Origin: Alnus glutinosa
Lineage: Eukaryota; Streptophyta; Magnoliopsida; Fagales; Betulaceae
Length of the DNA stretch: 64,000 nt
NCBI RefSeq assembly: GCF_958979055.1
Contig: NC_084893.1
Coordinates: 24,680,987 to 24,744,986, forward strand
Direction: 5' to 3'
Shown: positions 1 to 13,414 of the stretch, one piece after another
How positions within the stretch are numbered: position 1 is the stretch's first letter
How the letters are laid out: each line of letters starts with the position of its first letter
Notes under the pieces: model-generated
The model's database searches: none
What the model was told of the DNA's origin: nothing
Seen by the model: the letters and a program-made list of their open reading frames with translations, nothing else
Made by a program: the position numbers and the translations under genes

Positions 1-90
1 GCAATCAATCGAACCCATCCACGCCTTCCACTAAAAGAGACTTTTTCTCCGTAATCCAACGGCCCACGTTTCACCACAGAACCGTTTCCT

Positions 91-97
91 TATAAAT
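91..97 (+). promoter_or_regulatory. TATA box of the DUF4408/DUF761 gene
   Basis: TATAAAT lies 107 bases before the ATG at 204. It overlaps an in-frame upstream ATG at 96, which therefore should not be in the mRNA. This supports choosing 204 as the start. Confidence 0.6.
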
Positions 98-203
98 GTC
101 CGGCCCTGTCTCTCTTCTCCACCACACTCTCAAACTCCTCGACCCTCGTACTCTTTGGTTTCCGGAAAACAAGAAGAATCTCAAGCTCTCACAACGGGGG
201 AAA

Positions 204-1742
204 ATGGCGTACCCAGCGAGTTCCAGCTATAACTGGAACCTCTCTCTAAAGCTTGTCCTGATCTCCACCGGTGTGGTGACCATGGCTCTGGCGCTGAAGG
301 TCTCGGCTCCGGTGGTATCGGATTTCGTGGTATCCGAGATCCCTTCGATTTGGAGCTTCATGCTCTCCTGGCTCAGGCCTCCGTACCTCTACATCCTCAT
401 CAACTGCATCATCATCAGCATCTTCGCCTCATCCAAGCTCCAGCCGAGACCCGACGATCCGGCGCCGGAGATGCTGGCGGTTCCTCCGACACCGACGCCG
501 GTCAAGGAAGTACGTGAGGACTATGTGGTTTACGGAAACTACGACATTTTGAACAGGTACGGTTACGACGCGGCGAAGGCTTCGGCTTCTGTGGTGCGGC
601 TGGTGGATTCGGAGGGAGTGGAGAAGACGTCGAGCAATGAGATCTTGATTAACGATAGTGATGCTGCTGTGCTGTCGAGGTCGGCGTTGAACGGCGTCCT
701 TCACAAGCAAGACTCCTTGGAGCTTCCGTATTCGAACAATGAGAAAGAGAATGAGAAACCGCCGGTTTCTGCCAGATTCGCTCATCGGAAGCCTGTGAAA
801 GCCAGTCCTGAAGGTAATCTCTCCCTCCCTCTCAGATTTTTCAAAGAGTTTTCTTGGTTTTGAAATTTCTCGGCGAATGAAAATCTGACCGTTGTGTTTA
901 AGTCCGTAACTCCGGCACTTACAACGGTAACTTTCTGGAAATAATCTCTTCACCGCTGAACTTTTCCGATCTCGATGTGCGTGCCGCTGAGTTTTTTTAA
1001 GGCAAAATAATCATTGTAATTCAAAACTCAACGTCAAATGCCGAAATTACCCTAACCTTTTCGCATAGGTTTGTGGTGGTGGTTGGCGGTTGCATTGATT
1101 GAATTCGATAGTATTTTTTTTTTGAGAAATTTTGAATTGGATGGTAAAGTGAAGAGATGGGACACAGTCACACAGATCCGCTGAGACCACACACCTTCTG
1201 TTGCTGTCAGGACCACCTGAACATTTCTCTCTTTGCCTCTCAAAGTCGAAATTGCCCCCACTCTTTTTCTTTGAAGAGACACCTCAGTGGACACGGTTCT
1301 GAATAGATAGTGGCAGAAAGAGTAAATTAGGCTGACATTTTTGGGTACTTTTGCAGGCGCTAAGGCCTTGGGAGTGTCGAAGCCGAAGCGGCAGGAGACG
1401 CTAGAGACCACGTGGAAGACAATAACGGAGGGCCGTTCGATGCCGTTAACTAGGCACCTGAAGAAGTCCGACACGTGGGAATCGCACGTGCGGCGCAACA
1501 ACAACCAGCCGACGGACGAGAATACCCCTCCTCCGAAAATGAAGAAGTTCGAGACGTTCACCGACCGAAACGCCAACTCGTCGCCGGGATCGGGGCGACT
1601 CAGGAGGGAACCGTCGCTGAGTCAGGACGATCTGAACCGGCGAGTCGAGGCGTTCATCAAGAAGTTCAATGATGAAATGAGGTTGCAGAGGCAGGAGTCC
1701 TTGAATCAGTACCGCGAGATGATCCACCGCGGGCCCCAATAG
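204..1742 (+). CDS. DUF4408 and DUF761 domain membrane protein (2 exons)
   Basis: Exons are 204-813 and 1357-1742; the intron starts GTAATC, ends TTTTGCAG, and the phase is kept across it. The product is 331 aa. A hydrophobic stretch at residues 13-33 and the segment WSFMLSWLRPPYLYILINC with following residues (about 50-78) match the plant DUF4408 N-terminal membrane region. The last 35 or so residues (RRVEAFIKKFNDEMRLQRQE and on) are the DUF761 motif of cotton-fibre-expressed proteins. The middle is Pro-, Ser- and charge-rich and probably disordered. The biochemical role of the family is unknown; membrane association is inferred. The ATG at 204 sits in a good plant context (AAAATGGCG) downstream of a TATA box. 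It is convergent with the CcdA gene. Confidence 0.9.
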
Positions 1743-3938
1743 ATAAAAAAAAATTACCGATAATTGGTTGGTCTGCATTTTCTGATTTTCTCTTTGGGGA
1801 AAGAGAAAAGGTGAAGAAAACCCCCCCACGGATGTGGGATTTTGGTGATTTGATGAAGGTAAGGTATGTAAAAAAGGTGGAACGGAAGTTTTAGAAATTT
1901 TATAATTTCCCAAATTTTCTTTGGGTGGAAAAAGAAGGGCTTTTTGGAATGAATGGTAAGAGGCAGGTGAGCTTGAAGTTTGAAGTTAGTTGCATTTGTT
2001 GAAAGTAGTTGGGATTTAGAAATGATTTAGGATGTGATTAGTGGGATATTGCTGATAAATTTCGTCATCAAGACAGACAAAATGTTTACCTGACGAACAT
2101 ATTTTGCTTTTTAGAGATGGAGATTTGGAGTGTCATTGTCTTAATCATTAGACTGTTTTCCTAAATAAGTAAGATTGAATTTCACGATTTTGTGAATGTT
2201 TTGGTATGAGCTATGACATTTTTAATTAACTCTTGCATTAATTATTGTTTTTAATAATAATAAAATTAATGGTTGAAATTGAGCATCACGTCAATATTGT
2301 TAGACAAACTGTGACAAACTGTACGATAAAAATATGGATTTAGCATTATTAAAACAAATGTTTAAGAAATTTTGAATTTTATTTCGTTAAAACAAAGTTT
2401 GTTGGCACTTTTTTTCCCCATTAGTCTGTCACCATGTAAATTTAATCAGTAATACTGATGAGTTTAATTAAACCATAAAGTTGCGAAATCTTTAGGATTC
2501 AGTCCTACCATGGCCGATCCCTATATGGGATTTTGGTGTCATGTTCATTCAACCCAAATCAACAATCTAATGCACTCTCATGCTTAGTTTTTTTGTTTTA
2601 AAGCATAAAGTAACTATGCCTAGTTTATACATGTTCATAGTGTAGTGTGATTTAAAACATGTTAATTTGGATGATTCAAAACATGAACCAACCAGTAACA
2701 CGCAAGTGTTTATATGATGTTTACATGCAAGAAAACAACATGGAATCATAAGTTTATGCAACTCCAACCATATTCGTTAAATATATTGCAAATAAAATAT
2801 AAAATAAAGAAAGAGAAGCGGAAGCGTAAAGAGGTGTATGTGATACAATTTTTACTATTGAATTATATAGAATTGTATTACATAATTCTATATATAATTT
2901 GTGGTTAATTATCTCCTTGTATTTTCTTTGAAACAAAATTGTACGTAATTGGAAGTGGGTCAGTGGCAAATCAAATGGGGTAGGAATAGAGGCGGAACCC
3001 TAATGTTTGGCGGCTGGCACTGTATTTTGTGGCCAAGAAAAGCTTGAAAAAACGTGCGATTTTTGAATAAAGCTCATCAAAGATGTAGAATCCTGTCCCC
3101 GTAGATGGCGGCCACGTTATAGTATTGGATTTCTCCTCCACCGCTCCACGTAAATGCCTACTATATTGGGCACTCTTTGCTTCTCTGCAATCTTGTCACA
3201 GCCAACCATATTGAGATTGAGAGTAAACCCTACTCATCTTCTTATCTGTTCCATACTTCCATTGCCATTTATGATGGTAATGCCAAAGGATTTCTTGGTT
3301 CTTAAATTATGAAGTTTCGGCCGTTTTTAAGCATCAAAACGCTTAGAAAATGTTACATATTAAAAATATGGCATGTTATCAAAGAAATTAGAAAAAAATT
3401 CTCCTCTCAAAAGGCTTTTTCTTCACTTTTGTAGAAACAAAAAGACAGGTTTTGCTCATAATTTTTTTTACAAGATAGAAAGCAAGAATATGATGAAAAT
3501 ATACTTAATTCTCACCTGTATCGTGCCACCTTTTTTAATTAGTGACATTTTTCAAGCGTTTCAATGCATAGAAATGCCCTCGCGATACAGTACATAGTAT
3601 TTTGGAGTTTTTCAAAATATGATCGTTCGATTAGAATTTTCTTATAAATATGATATGATGTAATCCTAAATTATTTACTGAAATATAGCTGCACTTTTGT
3701 GAACGTAGAAACATTGCCGAGGGGCCGTGTTTCACGTGCTAATTAAGTTAAAAACATCACTGCTATGATCTTGAGTAAATCTATACAACTTTATGCTAAT
3801 ATCAAATTACTGATTAAAATGTAGCTATAAAGAAAAAAGAAATAGAGGGGTAGCAGGAACAGAAGAGAATATATTGTCTATGCTCAGAGGCTTCCTCTAC
3901 TTGATTTCTTTTTTTCCTATACATCAACAAGTCAATCT
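1743..3938. other. intergenic, no gene seen
   Basis: AT-rich DNA between two convergent genes. It should hold both 3' UTRs. A less AT-rich patch at about 2960-3260 looks promoter-like in composition, but I could not attach a reading frame to it. Confidence 0.5.
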
Positions 3939-5130
3939 CTACATTGCCATAGTAACTGGGAAAAGCCTATCCAAGAAAGTATAAACACCCCCTCCTAACA
4001 GGAGTGCACCACTGCAAAAGCAACCAATTCAAAGCTGTATCAGAAGCAAGGAAACAGCAAGAAATCTAATCTTTTCAACATGCTTGCAGGAGTGGGAGTG
4101 ATCAACTACCACCACTCCAGTGAACATGTGAATGATGACCGAGGTGAATTCAGATATGAGTAATGCTAGAAGCTATATTTTTATTTCACAATTATCTTAC
4201 AATGCTGACGTGTCAATCCCAATCAACCTCTAGATTTTTTTTTAGTAAGAATTGATCCAAGGGTTGGTTGGGATAGCTACAACGGTATTATTGGATAAAA
4301 ATGTAGTTTCTAGCATTACTCTTCAGATATATTACATGTTTTCAAGTAACTACCTGATTGGGTTGATCCATGCCGAGAACTTGCGAAAAGAAAGCAGGCT
4401 CTGAAAACATTTAAGCATTAATTTTTGCTAAGAAAAATTTAGAACATAATGCAATGTATTAGTTTGACTTTAATACAACTTATACAATAGAAGAATCATA
4501 TATACCTGCAATGCTCCAGCGAAAGAAGCAGCAAGAAGCAGAGGAGCAACATAGCCAGTTGTGTATGTCAAAAGGAGGCTGCCCCCTATAATTGGATCCT
4601 GTTATATATTGAACGTGTCCTGTTATTTATTTATTAATCATGACAAGTGTAAAAATATATGTTCTCTGTTTTGAGTGAAACTAAGGATAAATGTGGCTAA
4701 CAAAATCCAAAACATCAATGTACATATAGTCCGTTTTAAGTAGTCTTTTTTTTTTTCCCCCTTCTCTGACATATTTGCTTGTTCAAATGAAAAAAATATT
4801 TAGAGATGTGTTACAAAAGCCCCCCCTTTTTATTTAACTCTTTGAACTGATTAACAAATTGTTAAGGTTGGTTGTCTCAAATAGTCAGATTTATCTTCTA
4901 TGACCTGTAGTGATATAAACAGTTTCTCCAGAGAATCAAGAATAAAAAGAACTCTAGTAACCCATTCATTAGCAAAAGTTTGGTGTCCCTTAGCAATACT
5001 GAAGCACTTACCCATAAGTGCTAATTTATACTTATCTATGGGCTAGTGAGTCCTAAGCTAGTTACAATAAGAACATAGCAATATAGCATATATACAAAAG
5101 AAAGGCTTAGGAACTAAACACTAGCTTCAT

Positions 5131-5163
<33 letters not shown>

Positions 5164-6044
5164 CAAATAGCAAACATGTGAAGGCACATCAGATTATATC
5201 TGCAGTCTCAAAGATACTCAAAGCTTTAAAGACATACAGCAAAATAAACAGTTCAAAGTACCTTGGACGTAGCTACATATCCAAGCAGAGTGGCCAACAC
5301 TGGTGTACTACAAGGTGAGGCAGCTAAAGCAAACGTAAGCCCAGCAAGATATGCTTGCACACCTAACACGTGAAATTTAATTTAAATTTGGAACCTGTAA
5401 GCACGTTTAGACAACCAGATTCATGCAAACAATGAGTACTCGAGAAACCAGGGTAAAATAAAAAAGCCAATTACTTGATGGGAAGTTAGCAGCTGCAGCA
5501 CGGGGATCAAAATTGTTAAAAAACGAGGGGAGCTGTAAGTCAATTACCTGCAAAATTAGCCATTGGATTAGTACATAACTAGAAGGGGTAGTATTAGGAA
5601 AGAGATAAGTCAAACAAAGTCTTCTAAGCACTTAAACTCTAAAATTCTGTGGGCACCTTTTGAGAATATTGTTTCCTAAGCCTGGTCACTTAACTAAACA
5701 ACTATAAGCACACTTGAAACTGCATCAATACTCTAAAATGACTATTATTATGTCTTTTCAAAGATTACAGCAGTTCAGTAATCGACACACTTAAGCCAGC
5801 AGATCCTATAAAGAAGAAGGCAAAATACTACAGCAACATGTATCAATACCTCAAGGAGATTGAGACCCATAAGAACAGCTAAACCAGATGCAGCCACAGG
5901 TAATCCTTGCCCGATCTGTCCATATGCCTTTCCAGCAAATGAGGCTGCTATGCCTAGGACTGCTAGTGTGGTTGCCAATCCCAATGAGAATGCAATGGAA
6001 TCCCCAATGATCTGACAAGGTAAAAAAAGCTCTAGTAATGATAA

Positions 6045-6105
<61 letters not shown>

Positions 6106-8722
6106 TGCCATCACATAGTATGGCGACGAAGATCTAAACTAATATATATAAGTAAAAAATACAAGGAAACATGTAGTACAGAGAAACATAAGTATCAAAG
6201 GATATTTGTATCTTGCTTAAAAGCTTAATCAACTAGATTAATCAGTGTTTTCAAAATATATTGAAGACAAATAAATTTGCTATTGAAAATTCAATTGAGG
6301 TCCCTGATGGATATTTTGTAGCAAAGTGCTGAGGCATATAAATTCTTCTTATTTCTGGACCATATCTTTTCATCTAGTGCGAGAATAAAGACCAACACCT
6401 AGAATTAACTTATCAGGCATAAATTGTCAACATATTTCGTAGCAAAGTTCAATGTTTCAACAAAGATCAAAAGATGCTACAACACACAACTGGTGCAGAA
6501 AAAGTTATAAGAGCAAACATATGAATAAGGTAACTCATTCAGGAAGTCATTACCTCTGCTCTACTTTTCCCAGAACCAAATGCTCCTGCATAATTCCAAT
6601 CAATCCAGAAAACAGCATATGATGAGACCAAATTTATGATGCTGCATTATTCAAAGAAAAAAAATTCGCCACTAGATCTGCTATATAGAATGCTCACCAA
6701 TGTAACCAAGGGTCAGCGGTAATACACTTAGCGTACAAGGAGAAAGGCTGGTTACAAGCCCTGCCCCAAAGATAACTGCCAAACTGTAACAAGGAATAAG
6801 TAGCGAAAGTCAGAGTAAATACAGAATGCTAAGTAAAATCTTCAAAAACAGCAATGCAAACATGGAGGTCAGAGTGAAGGACTGAACCTTGTGAAACTGA
6901 GAGCTGATAATTGGTCCTGGACAGCGTCATTAGCCTGTTGTCCAGCTGAATATAGGAAGCCTCCAAACAAATCTCCAAGACCTCCATCAGCCAAATTATA
7001 AACAGCGGTCGCTCCTTCCTGACATGAAGAAAAATAATTCTAGTTCTTGAGATTATTCATAAAAAGCATAACTTTGACGCTGACTTTGGAGGATGGCATG
7101 ATCTGTAATATGCAGACCAATGTTTAACCTTATGAGACATTAATCTTAAACATTCTTGGAATGGGTTAGGTTGATATAAAATGCAAATTTGACAATCAAG
7201 CAATAATGAGAAATTAGAAATAGAATTGAAAAGATCAATAAAAATATTTTACATACTAGACCTACTGACAAAAAATAATGGCAAGTCACACATGATACCC
7301 AGTGTGAAACGCACGAATGCAGTGCAAGGGCAAGCCCACCAACTACTGTTAGGAGGTCCGAAAACAAGCATTTGAGGACAATTTTGGCTCATAGCAACTT
7401 GAGGCTAAAATCCTCCCTAAGTTACAGCAGCAGAGAACTAAAGAGTCATGCTTGCACTTATCCTGTGTCTCTTATCTGTTATAGAGCATAGAATATTCAA
7501 GGTCCAAATTAAGAAATTTCATTGGCGTAATCATACTGAACATCCCAGAAATATAATTGCCAAAAAAAAAAAAAAAACTTGTTCATAAAGCGTAGGGGAG
7601 GAGGGCACTCATGAGATTAGAGGACACTGTTACAAACAAATAAATAGCATATTCTCACCAATATATCATTTGTACTCGCAGCCCTTGCTGTGCTAGTTCC
7701 CACCAAATTCACCGCTGGAAACAGCAGAAATCGAAAGAGATGTTCACCAATGCAAACAGTAGACCAAACATCTATTTGTGCAGGCTATATAATTTAACCA
7801 GAAGTTTGAAAGGAAAAAGGGGAAAGGCAACTAGAATTTGCAAATTCAATATATGCAACCAACATAATTGAGTTTTTATCCAATATAATAGACTTTAATA
7901 GGGACTGGAAATTTGGCACTCTGCTCTGCTTAACCTCATCAGACAAGCACTATGCTAATACAATAACTCACTCCTCACTGTTTCTATTGTTGAAGTTGAG
8001 GTAGATTCTGATGCCCATTTGATCTAAATCACATTGGAGATTTTAAATGGCTTTAGACAATTGAATCACATAAAAACTGAGATTAAAAAAAAAAAAAACA
8101 ACAAAAATTTTTGAAAAAATCTCCACATAATATATGAATCTTTCAAGTGACATGCAATAAGAATAGAAATGAGAAATACCTCTTTACAAAAAATAAATAA
8201 ATAAAGGGAAAAGAGAGCTAAAAGAAAACGAGTAATAACTTATTAAAAACTAGTAAATAGTAAATTAACAACATCAAGCCAAGCGTACAGCGGTACAGGC
8301 CCTTACCTGCAATGGCATTTACAAATGTCTTAACTTGAAAACTACTGCTTCCAACATGTTTCGACAACAATACACTATCTTCGTGACCATCCTCAGCCTT
8401 GGGAGGTCCCTTAAGCATCTTGATTGGCACTATATATCCACCTTTACCTTGAAATACATGAGTAAGAGGTTCATTTGTGTTAGATTGTATATTTGTATTA
8501 AACAAAGGAAAAAAAAAAATTTATTCGCAAATACAAATAATATTGTTAGTATCTACATCCTGCCATAAACGAAAATTGAATGTGTCTCTTTCATGTAATT
8601 CACTGTATTCAAACACGTAAGTCCTAAATTTAACATACATAAACACAGTGACAATCTATCATGACTCAAAAAAATCATACAAAATATATTTATACATCAA
8701 ACAACTTGGAAAAAAAAAAAAA

Positions 8723-8786
<64 letters not shown>

Positions 8787-9095
8787 AGGATCCATGTACC
8801 CACTTGAGATATCAAGTTTGGTGAATTATGACATTAGAAAGGTCAACTAAAATCAATGCCACAAAATGTTAAGGATGATGTAAAGAAGAAAAAGGAGATT
8901 TTACCCATGTGGGATCCCCTAAAAATCCCTAAATTTTGGCATGTAAAAGGTTCTTTGAAGGCCTCCAATACACACACACAGACACACACACCCAACTGGC
9001 TCACCATGAATACCGCTTTTACGGGCATGCTTGCCGCTGGAGATTGTGCAAGAACTAATAGCATAACTACGGCAGTGGTTTATAACTAAGCTCAT
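3939..9095 (-). CDS. CCDA: chloroplast CcdA-like thiol-disulfide transporter (12 exons)
   Basis: Exons on the minus strand: 9095-9005, 8447-8307, 7714-7659, 7018-6888, 6783-6698, 6585-6554, 6011-5850, 5547-5475, 5362-5262, 4598-4506, 4400-4354, 4011-3939. All phases join and give 361 aa, close to plant CcdA length. CcdA carries reducing equivalents across the thylakoid membrane for cytochrome b6f assembly. The two membrane Cys motifs are present: [12 protein letters not shown] (Cys about 156) and [16 protein letters not shown] (Cys about 275). Hydrophobic segments include [18 protein letters not shown] and [20 protein letters not shown]; the protein ends [19 protein letters not shown]. The first exon should encode a transit peptide. 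The ATG directly follows TTTTGCAG, so a 5'-UTR intron is likely and the exact start is the weakest part. Introns carry long GA repeats and a MITE. Confidence 0.93.
4158..4321. mobile_element. MITE with 9-bp target duplication, in a CcdA intron
   Basis: 164 bp with imperfect terminal inverted repeats, GAGTAATGCTAGAAGC at the left and its complement at the right, flanked by exact TTCAGATAT duplications at 4149-4157 and 4322-4330. It lies in the last CcdA intron. The 9-bp duplication points to Mutator-like mobilisation. A relative sits at 48913-49085. Confidence 0.85.
6048..6103. repeat. (GA)n microsatellite in a CcdA intron
   Basis: About 28 uninterrupted GA units. Open frames across it are repeat artefacts. 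A shorter GA tract lies at about 5132-5162, also in a CcdA intron. Confidence 0.95.
8727..8783. repeat. (GA)n microsatellite in CcdA intron 1
   Basis: About 28 GA units preceded by an A tract. Confidence 0.95.
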
Positions 9096-9192
9096 CTGCA
9101 AAAGTTTCAAAGGAAGTCATTAACAAAAAAAAAAAAAGTAACTAATGATTAGCAGAGGCGAGCTAGTTTCAAATGACAAGAATTTTTTTTTA

Positions 9193-9193
<1 letters not shown>

Positions 9194-9233
<40 letters not shown>
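9194..9233. repeat. poly(A) tract upstream of CcdA
   Basis: An uninterrupted run of about 40 A. It lies upstream of the CcdA coding start, in the likely 5' UTR, UTR intron or promoter. Confidence 0.9.
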
Positions 9234-9235
<2 letters not shown>

Positions 9236-9597
9236 CAACAAAATCGAAAATTTTCTTTTCATTTTACACGGTTTTCAAAGCAGCCAAACAAAGGGCAAAA
9301 GAATCTGATAAGTTTGAGAGAGAGAGAGAGAGCTCTACTTTGGATTGTTTCGTTTAAGCAGCGAAAATGAGCATGGATACGGTTGGGACAGTGTCTAACG
9401 GCCCCTCGCAAAAGATTTTTCTTCTTGTGTTTTTGTCGAAGACCAGATATTTATTTGAGAAAACTTCGCTTCCCCCTCTAAAAGCATCTAATTATTATAA
9501 TTTGTAAACATATTCAAATTAAGGTTTTCCCCATTTATGAAACTCTTTTGTTTTCTTCTCTAACCTCTTACCCTTACGGAGGCGTACTTCTTTTTCG

Positions 9598-10165
9598 GGT
9601 GCGTTTGGGATTGCAATTTTGTAGATAAACATGTCATTTTAAACCAAATCACAAAATTTTAAACTTTTTGAAAACTGCGACTTGAAAACGCATAAAAGTG
9701 CTTATTCAAATCGCAGGCAATTGGGTGTTTTTTTGAAAACGCAGTATTTTAAAAGGTTAACCTGCGATTTTAAAGGTCAAACTACAATTTTACCAAACGT
9801 TTAATTGCGTTTTTTAAAATCACTTTTTTAAATCGTACTTTTTGAAATCGCAAACCCAAATGGACCCTTAGGGTCTATTTGAGTTTACAATTTCAAAAAA
9901 TACAATTTTAAATAGCGATTTTAAAATGCAAGATTTCAAAAAGTAATTTATAAAAACACAGTTAAGCGTCTGACAAAATTAGAGTTTAGCCTTTAAAATT
10001 TTTCATTTTTAAAAAAACATCATCTTACCTGCGATTTGAAAAAACAGATTTTCTGTGTTTTTAAATCACAATTTTTAAAAATGCAGTTCTCAAACAATTT
10101 ATTTTTTGCAATTTAATTTAAAATCGTGCTTATTACCTACAAAATCGAAATCCCAAAAGCAATCT
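9598..10165. mobile_element. two abutting inverted-repeat (MITE-like) units
   Basis: Unit A (about 9598-9870) begins GGGTGCGTTTGGGATTGC and ends with the near complement of that sequence. Unit B (about 9871-10165) begins AGGGTCTATTTGAGTTTAC and ends with its degenerate complement. The interiors are A/T runs. No target duplication was resolved. Similar ends (GTTTGG or its complement beside GGACCC) recur at about 28811-29071 and 26520-26540. Confidence 0.55.
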
Positions 10166-11474
10166 TAAACCCAATAGTTGTTCAAACTGCCCTTTTCCAT
10201 AATTGTTCCAATATTATTTTAGAAAAGAACTCTCTCACAGTAATTATTAGCCCTTTTAATATAGGTACCTTACTGCGCACTGGAGAATTGGCTCCACCCT
10301 TATTGATATGCTTTGGTCAGCTCAGCTCTTTTCACAATTGGACAATCTCCAAAATTGATAGGAACCCAACAGATAAACTCAATCTATCTTTCTTGATTCT
10401 CAGACGAGGAGAGAGAGAGAGTCCAGTGAAAAAGAGAGAGAGAGCCTTGTTTTGCCAGGGACCCTCCCTCCCCTTGGCTGTGTTTTTTATCTCTCTCTCA
10501 GCCATTAAGGTTATAGAGTTTTTGTTCCCTCGGTAAAACCGGTGGTGGTTGATCTTCCCCTAACCTTTGTGTTTGTGTATTCCCCTTGTTTCTCTAATAC
10601 AGTCTGTCTTTGTATTGCTTAAATTTTATTGAAATTTTTGTTGGCTAATTGCTAGATCGACCCTCTTTTATTTTGAGAGTACGTTAATGTAAAGAGGCTC
10701 AAATGTAATTTATGTAATATTTGTGTTTTTGTGAGCCTTTTCAGCAATATATTTGGTAGCACATGCTACTTTGCTCTAAAAAGAGAAGAAGATAGGAACC
10801 CAACTTTCATACTCAGAACTTTGCATATTAGGCTGCTACTGCCAATTTTCTAGCAGCATTCCCTTCAGGATGTTCCCTCTCCTGAATCTCCCTTTGGATA
10901 ATGGCAAAGATTCCCCTTAGTATTCATCAAAAAATAAAAAATTCCCCTTAGCTAGTGTTTTGAAGATCTCAGTTATAGTTTACTTTTGTTTCGAGTTCAT
11001 GTATTTGGTTCATACCTTTTTTTCTTTTTTTTTTTTTTGTCCTTGTACTTTACCATATAATGATGTATTACAAATTTAATGATCATTTTAAAAATCACAT
11101 CAAATTTGGAAGGTCACGAGGGAAACATGGGTCTTAATTACATTTAGCATTACTCAGCTTAGCCTCTATACGAGGGTGATTGTTGCATTAGAGGTGCACA
11201 ACATGTGCACTCACCCCCCTCACATGAAGGTGGGGCTCAGTGTTTGTGCAGCTGTAGTTTTTTTAATATTTTCCTTGCCATTTTCCCTGACATTCACAAT
11301 GGCTGACGCATTTTGAATTTCTCCAGGCATCTTCAAACCTCACATATGCTCCTATTTGATCTAGGATATAGCGATCTAGGATATAGCAAACTAGGTTGTG
11401 GGCCTTAGGTGGGAACCCTCCGCAATGCAATGGAGGTCATCATGATTCTCTGACAACTTTTCACACAATTAAAA
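10166..11474. other. intergenic, no gene seen
   Basis: AT-rich DNA with short GA and CT tracts. A 136-codon open frame at 10126-10536 has no recognisable domain and partly overlaps repeat unit B, so I do not call it. Confidence 0.4.
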
Positions 11475-11586
11475 ACACAACTATCCTATGTGGCAGGAAA
11501 TCATAAAATAGTTGCGATTTCTTCTTCTTCTTCTTCTTCTTTTCCCCAAAGAGCCTATGATTTCCTGCCACATAAAATAGTTGTGT
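11475..11586. repeat. inverted repeat (foldback)
   Basis: Arms at about 11475-11505 and 11556-11586 are complementary over roughly 30 bases (core TGTGGCAGGAAATCATA) and enclose a CTT repeat. It looks like a small MITE or hairpin. Confidence 0.6.
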
Positions 11587-12180
11587 AAAAAATTAGCAGA
11601 AAATGATATATATATAAATTCTGATTGTTGTCATCTGCAAAGAGTTGATATGGCTATGATTGACAACAAATTTGAAATTTTTGTTTTTACAGAATGAATA
11701 ATCAATAAAATCAAAATTTCAATAGTCCATTGGCTACCCGATAATACATATTGTTGAAACAGTTTTTGATACGGTGACACAGGCTTTGGTAAAGTCTTTT
11801 CTTCTTCCCTGTAAAATAACAAATATCAACAAAGGAGCTCGCCGGAGGTGCCAGCTGGACCCACTCCGATGCCTAAATCAGTTCTTGGAAAGAATTCAAA
11901 TAAAGTCTTTATCAACAAAAATTTATCTTTCTCATGCCTGGTGGTTTACACTTATTTATAGATGGAATTTTAACCATTGTTCCAGATCGGGTTGGAAACT
12001 GATTTTCCGTACAATCCTAATATCTTGGAATTTGATACTTCCAAGGTATTTTTGGGTTTCTATTGAAAGTTGTCTCTTGACGGGCCTTAATCTTAATTAG
12101 TTTTTCAGGCTTTATATATTAATGGGCTTACATAAATGCAATAAGCCCATTTTGCTAACTATTGAAAATATTTCCTAACA

Positions 12181-12411
12181 TATTATGCGCAATGTTTGTT
12201 ACATAGCATATAACCCACCGTTATCTACGATTGAGTCAAACGGGTTAAGAAGTGAGTAATTAGAATTGATTAATCTAAATTCAAGTAGTCCATAGGCTGC
12301 CCAATAATGCATATTATACGCAACGTTTGTTATAAAGCATATAACCCACCGTTTTCTACGATTAGAGTGAAACGGGTTAAGACGTAGGTAAGTAGAATTG
12401 ATTAATCTAAA
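12181..12411. repeat. tandem direct duplication of about 100 bp
   Basis: 12181-12280 and 12312-12411 are near-identical direct copies containing CATATAACCCACCGTT and GAATTGATTAATCTAAAT. A partial third relative of the spacer occurs near 11715-11755. Confidence 0.75.
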
Positions 12412-12580
12412 TTTTTATAAAAAGAGAAATGTTGAAAACCACATTCTAATCTTATTGGATTTAACGTGGCACTGCCATCAATCTTTAGATTTTCTTTTTC
12501 TTTTTCTAACAATAACAGATTCAAAGGTTATTAGATACCGCCACATTAACCTAGTAGGATGTGAGCATGATTTTTTGAGA

Positions 12581-12836
12581 GCCCCTTCTGTCCGGTCTTG
12601 GCAGAGAACACGGGTTTTTTACCCACCAATAATTAGTCAACACGTCAGCTAAAAACAATAAAAACCAAAAAATTGAAATGCTGCTGATGTACTGAATCGT
12701 CTTCCCATTTTTCCCTTCTCTTCGTTCTTTCTTCTTCTATTCTCTTTCTTTCCTTTCACATGGACATGGTGAGGCAGAGGGAGAGAGTAGGTTCAAGAGG
12801 GGGAGATCGGGAGAGTGAGATCGGGGGAGAGATGCT

Positions 12837-12871
<35 letters not shown>

Positions 12872-13414
12872 GAACAGAGAGAGGATCTGATCAACGGTGG
12901 GCCAGTGCCGAAGGCGACGTCCAGTTCTGGGTCGTCGACCGGTGGCCGGATGTGCGATTTTCGGTGGCCAGAACTGACTTCCGGTGAGGCTGTGAAGGTC
13001 CGGCAATTCCTGTGGAGCGGTGATCACATCTGGTCCGGTGGTTTGGTGCCCTCGGCATTCTGGTTCAACCTGAGATGGTGAACGGCGATGCTGTCGGGGT
13101 CAAACTCGGGTCGGCCACAGCGTCAGCGGCGTTCAGCTCGAGCCTGGGCAGCGTCGGCGGTGTTCGGCTCGGGCCTGGACAACTTCGACGGCGTTCGGCT
13201 CGGGCTTGGACAGCTTCGGTGGCATTCGGCTTGGGCCTGGGTGGCAATTCACCGGTGTTGAAGAACAGAGGGTATTTTGTTTTTTAGCACGCGTTGAAGA
13301 AGTGGTTGTCTGTTTTGTTCTATTTTATTTTTTTTTTCCATGCTTACGTGTCAACCTTTCATTGAAAGGCAAAAAATGCCTAGTTTCTACCAGGACCGGA
13401 TTGAAATTATTCCC
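12581..13414. mobile_element. candidate TIR element with GC-rich core
   Basis: The left end has TCCGGTCTTGGCAGA followed by CAACACGTCAGC; the right end carries the complementary versions (TACCAGGACCGGA, with CTTACGTGTCAACC inside it). The core holds a GA repeat (12841-12870) and a GC-rich minisatellite of about 36 bp (13128-13245). No clear target duplication was found, so the limits are approximate. Open frames inside have no known domain. Confidence 0.5.
13128..13245. repeat. GC-rich minisatellite, unit about 36 bp
   Basis: Imperfect tandem units centred on GCGTTCGGCTCGGGCCTGGA. It lies in the core of the element above and translates to a low-complexity frame that I do not regard as a gene. 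Confidence 0.65.

Noticed and set aside
96-203. Upstream in-frame ATG that would add 36 residues to the DUF761 protein
   Set aside because: It overlaps the TATA box at 91-97, so it should not be transcribed.
5133-9357. Several short Arg/Glu- or Lys-rich frames
   Set aside because: They are translations of GA microsatellites and of the poly(A) tract.
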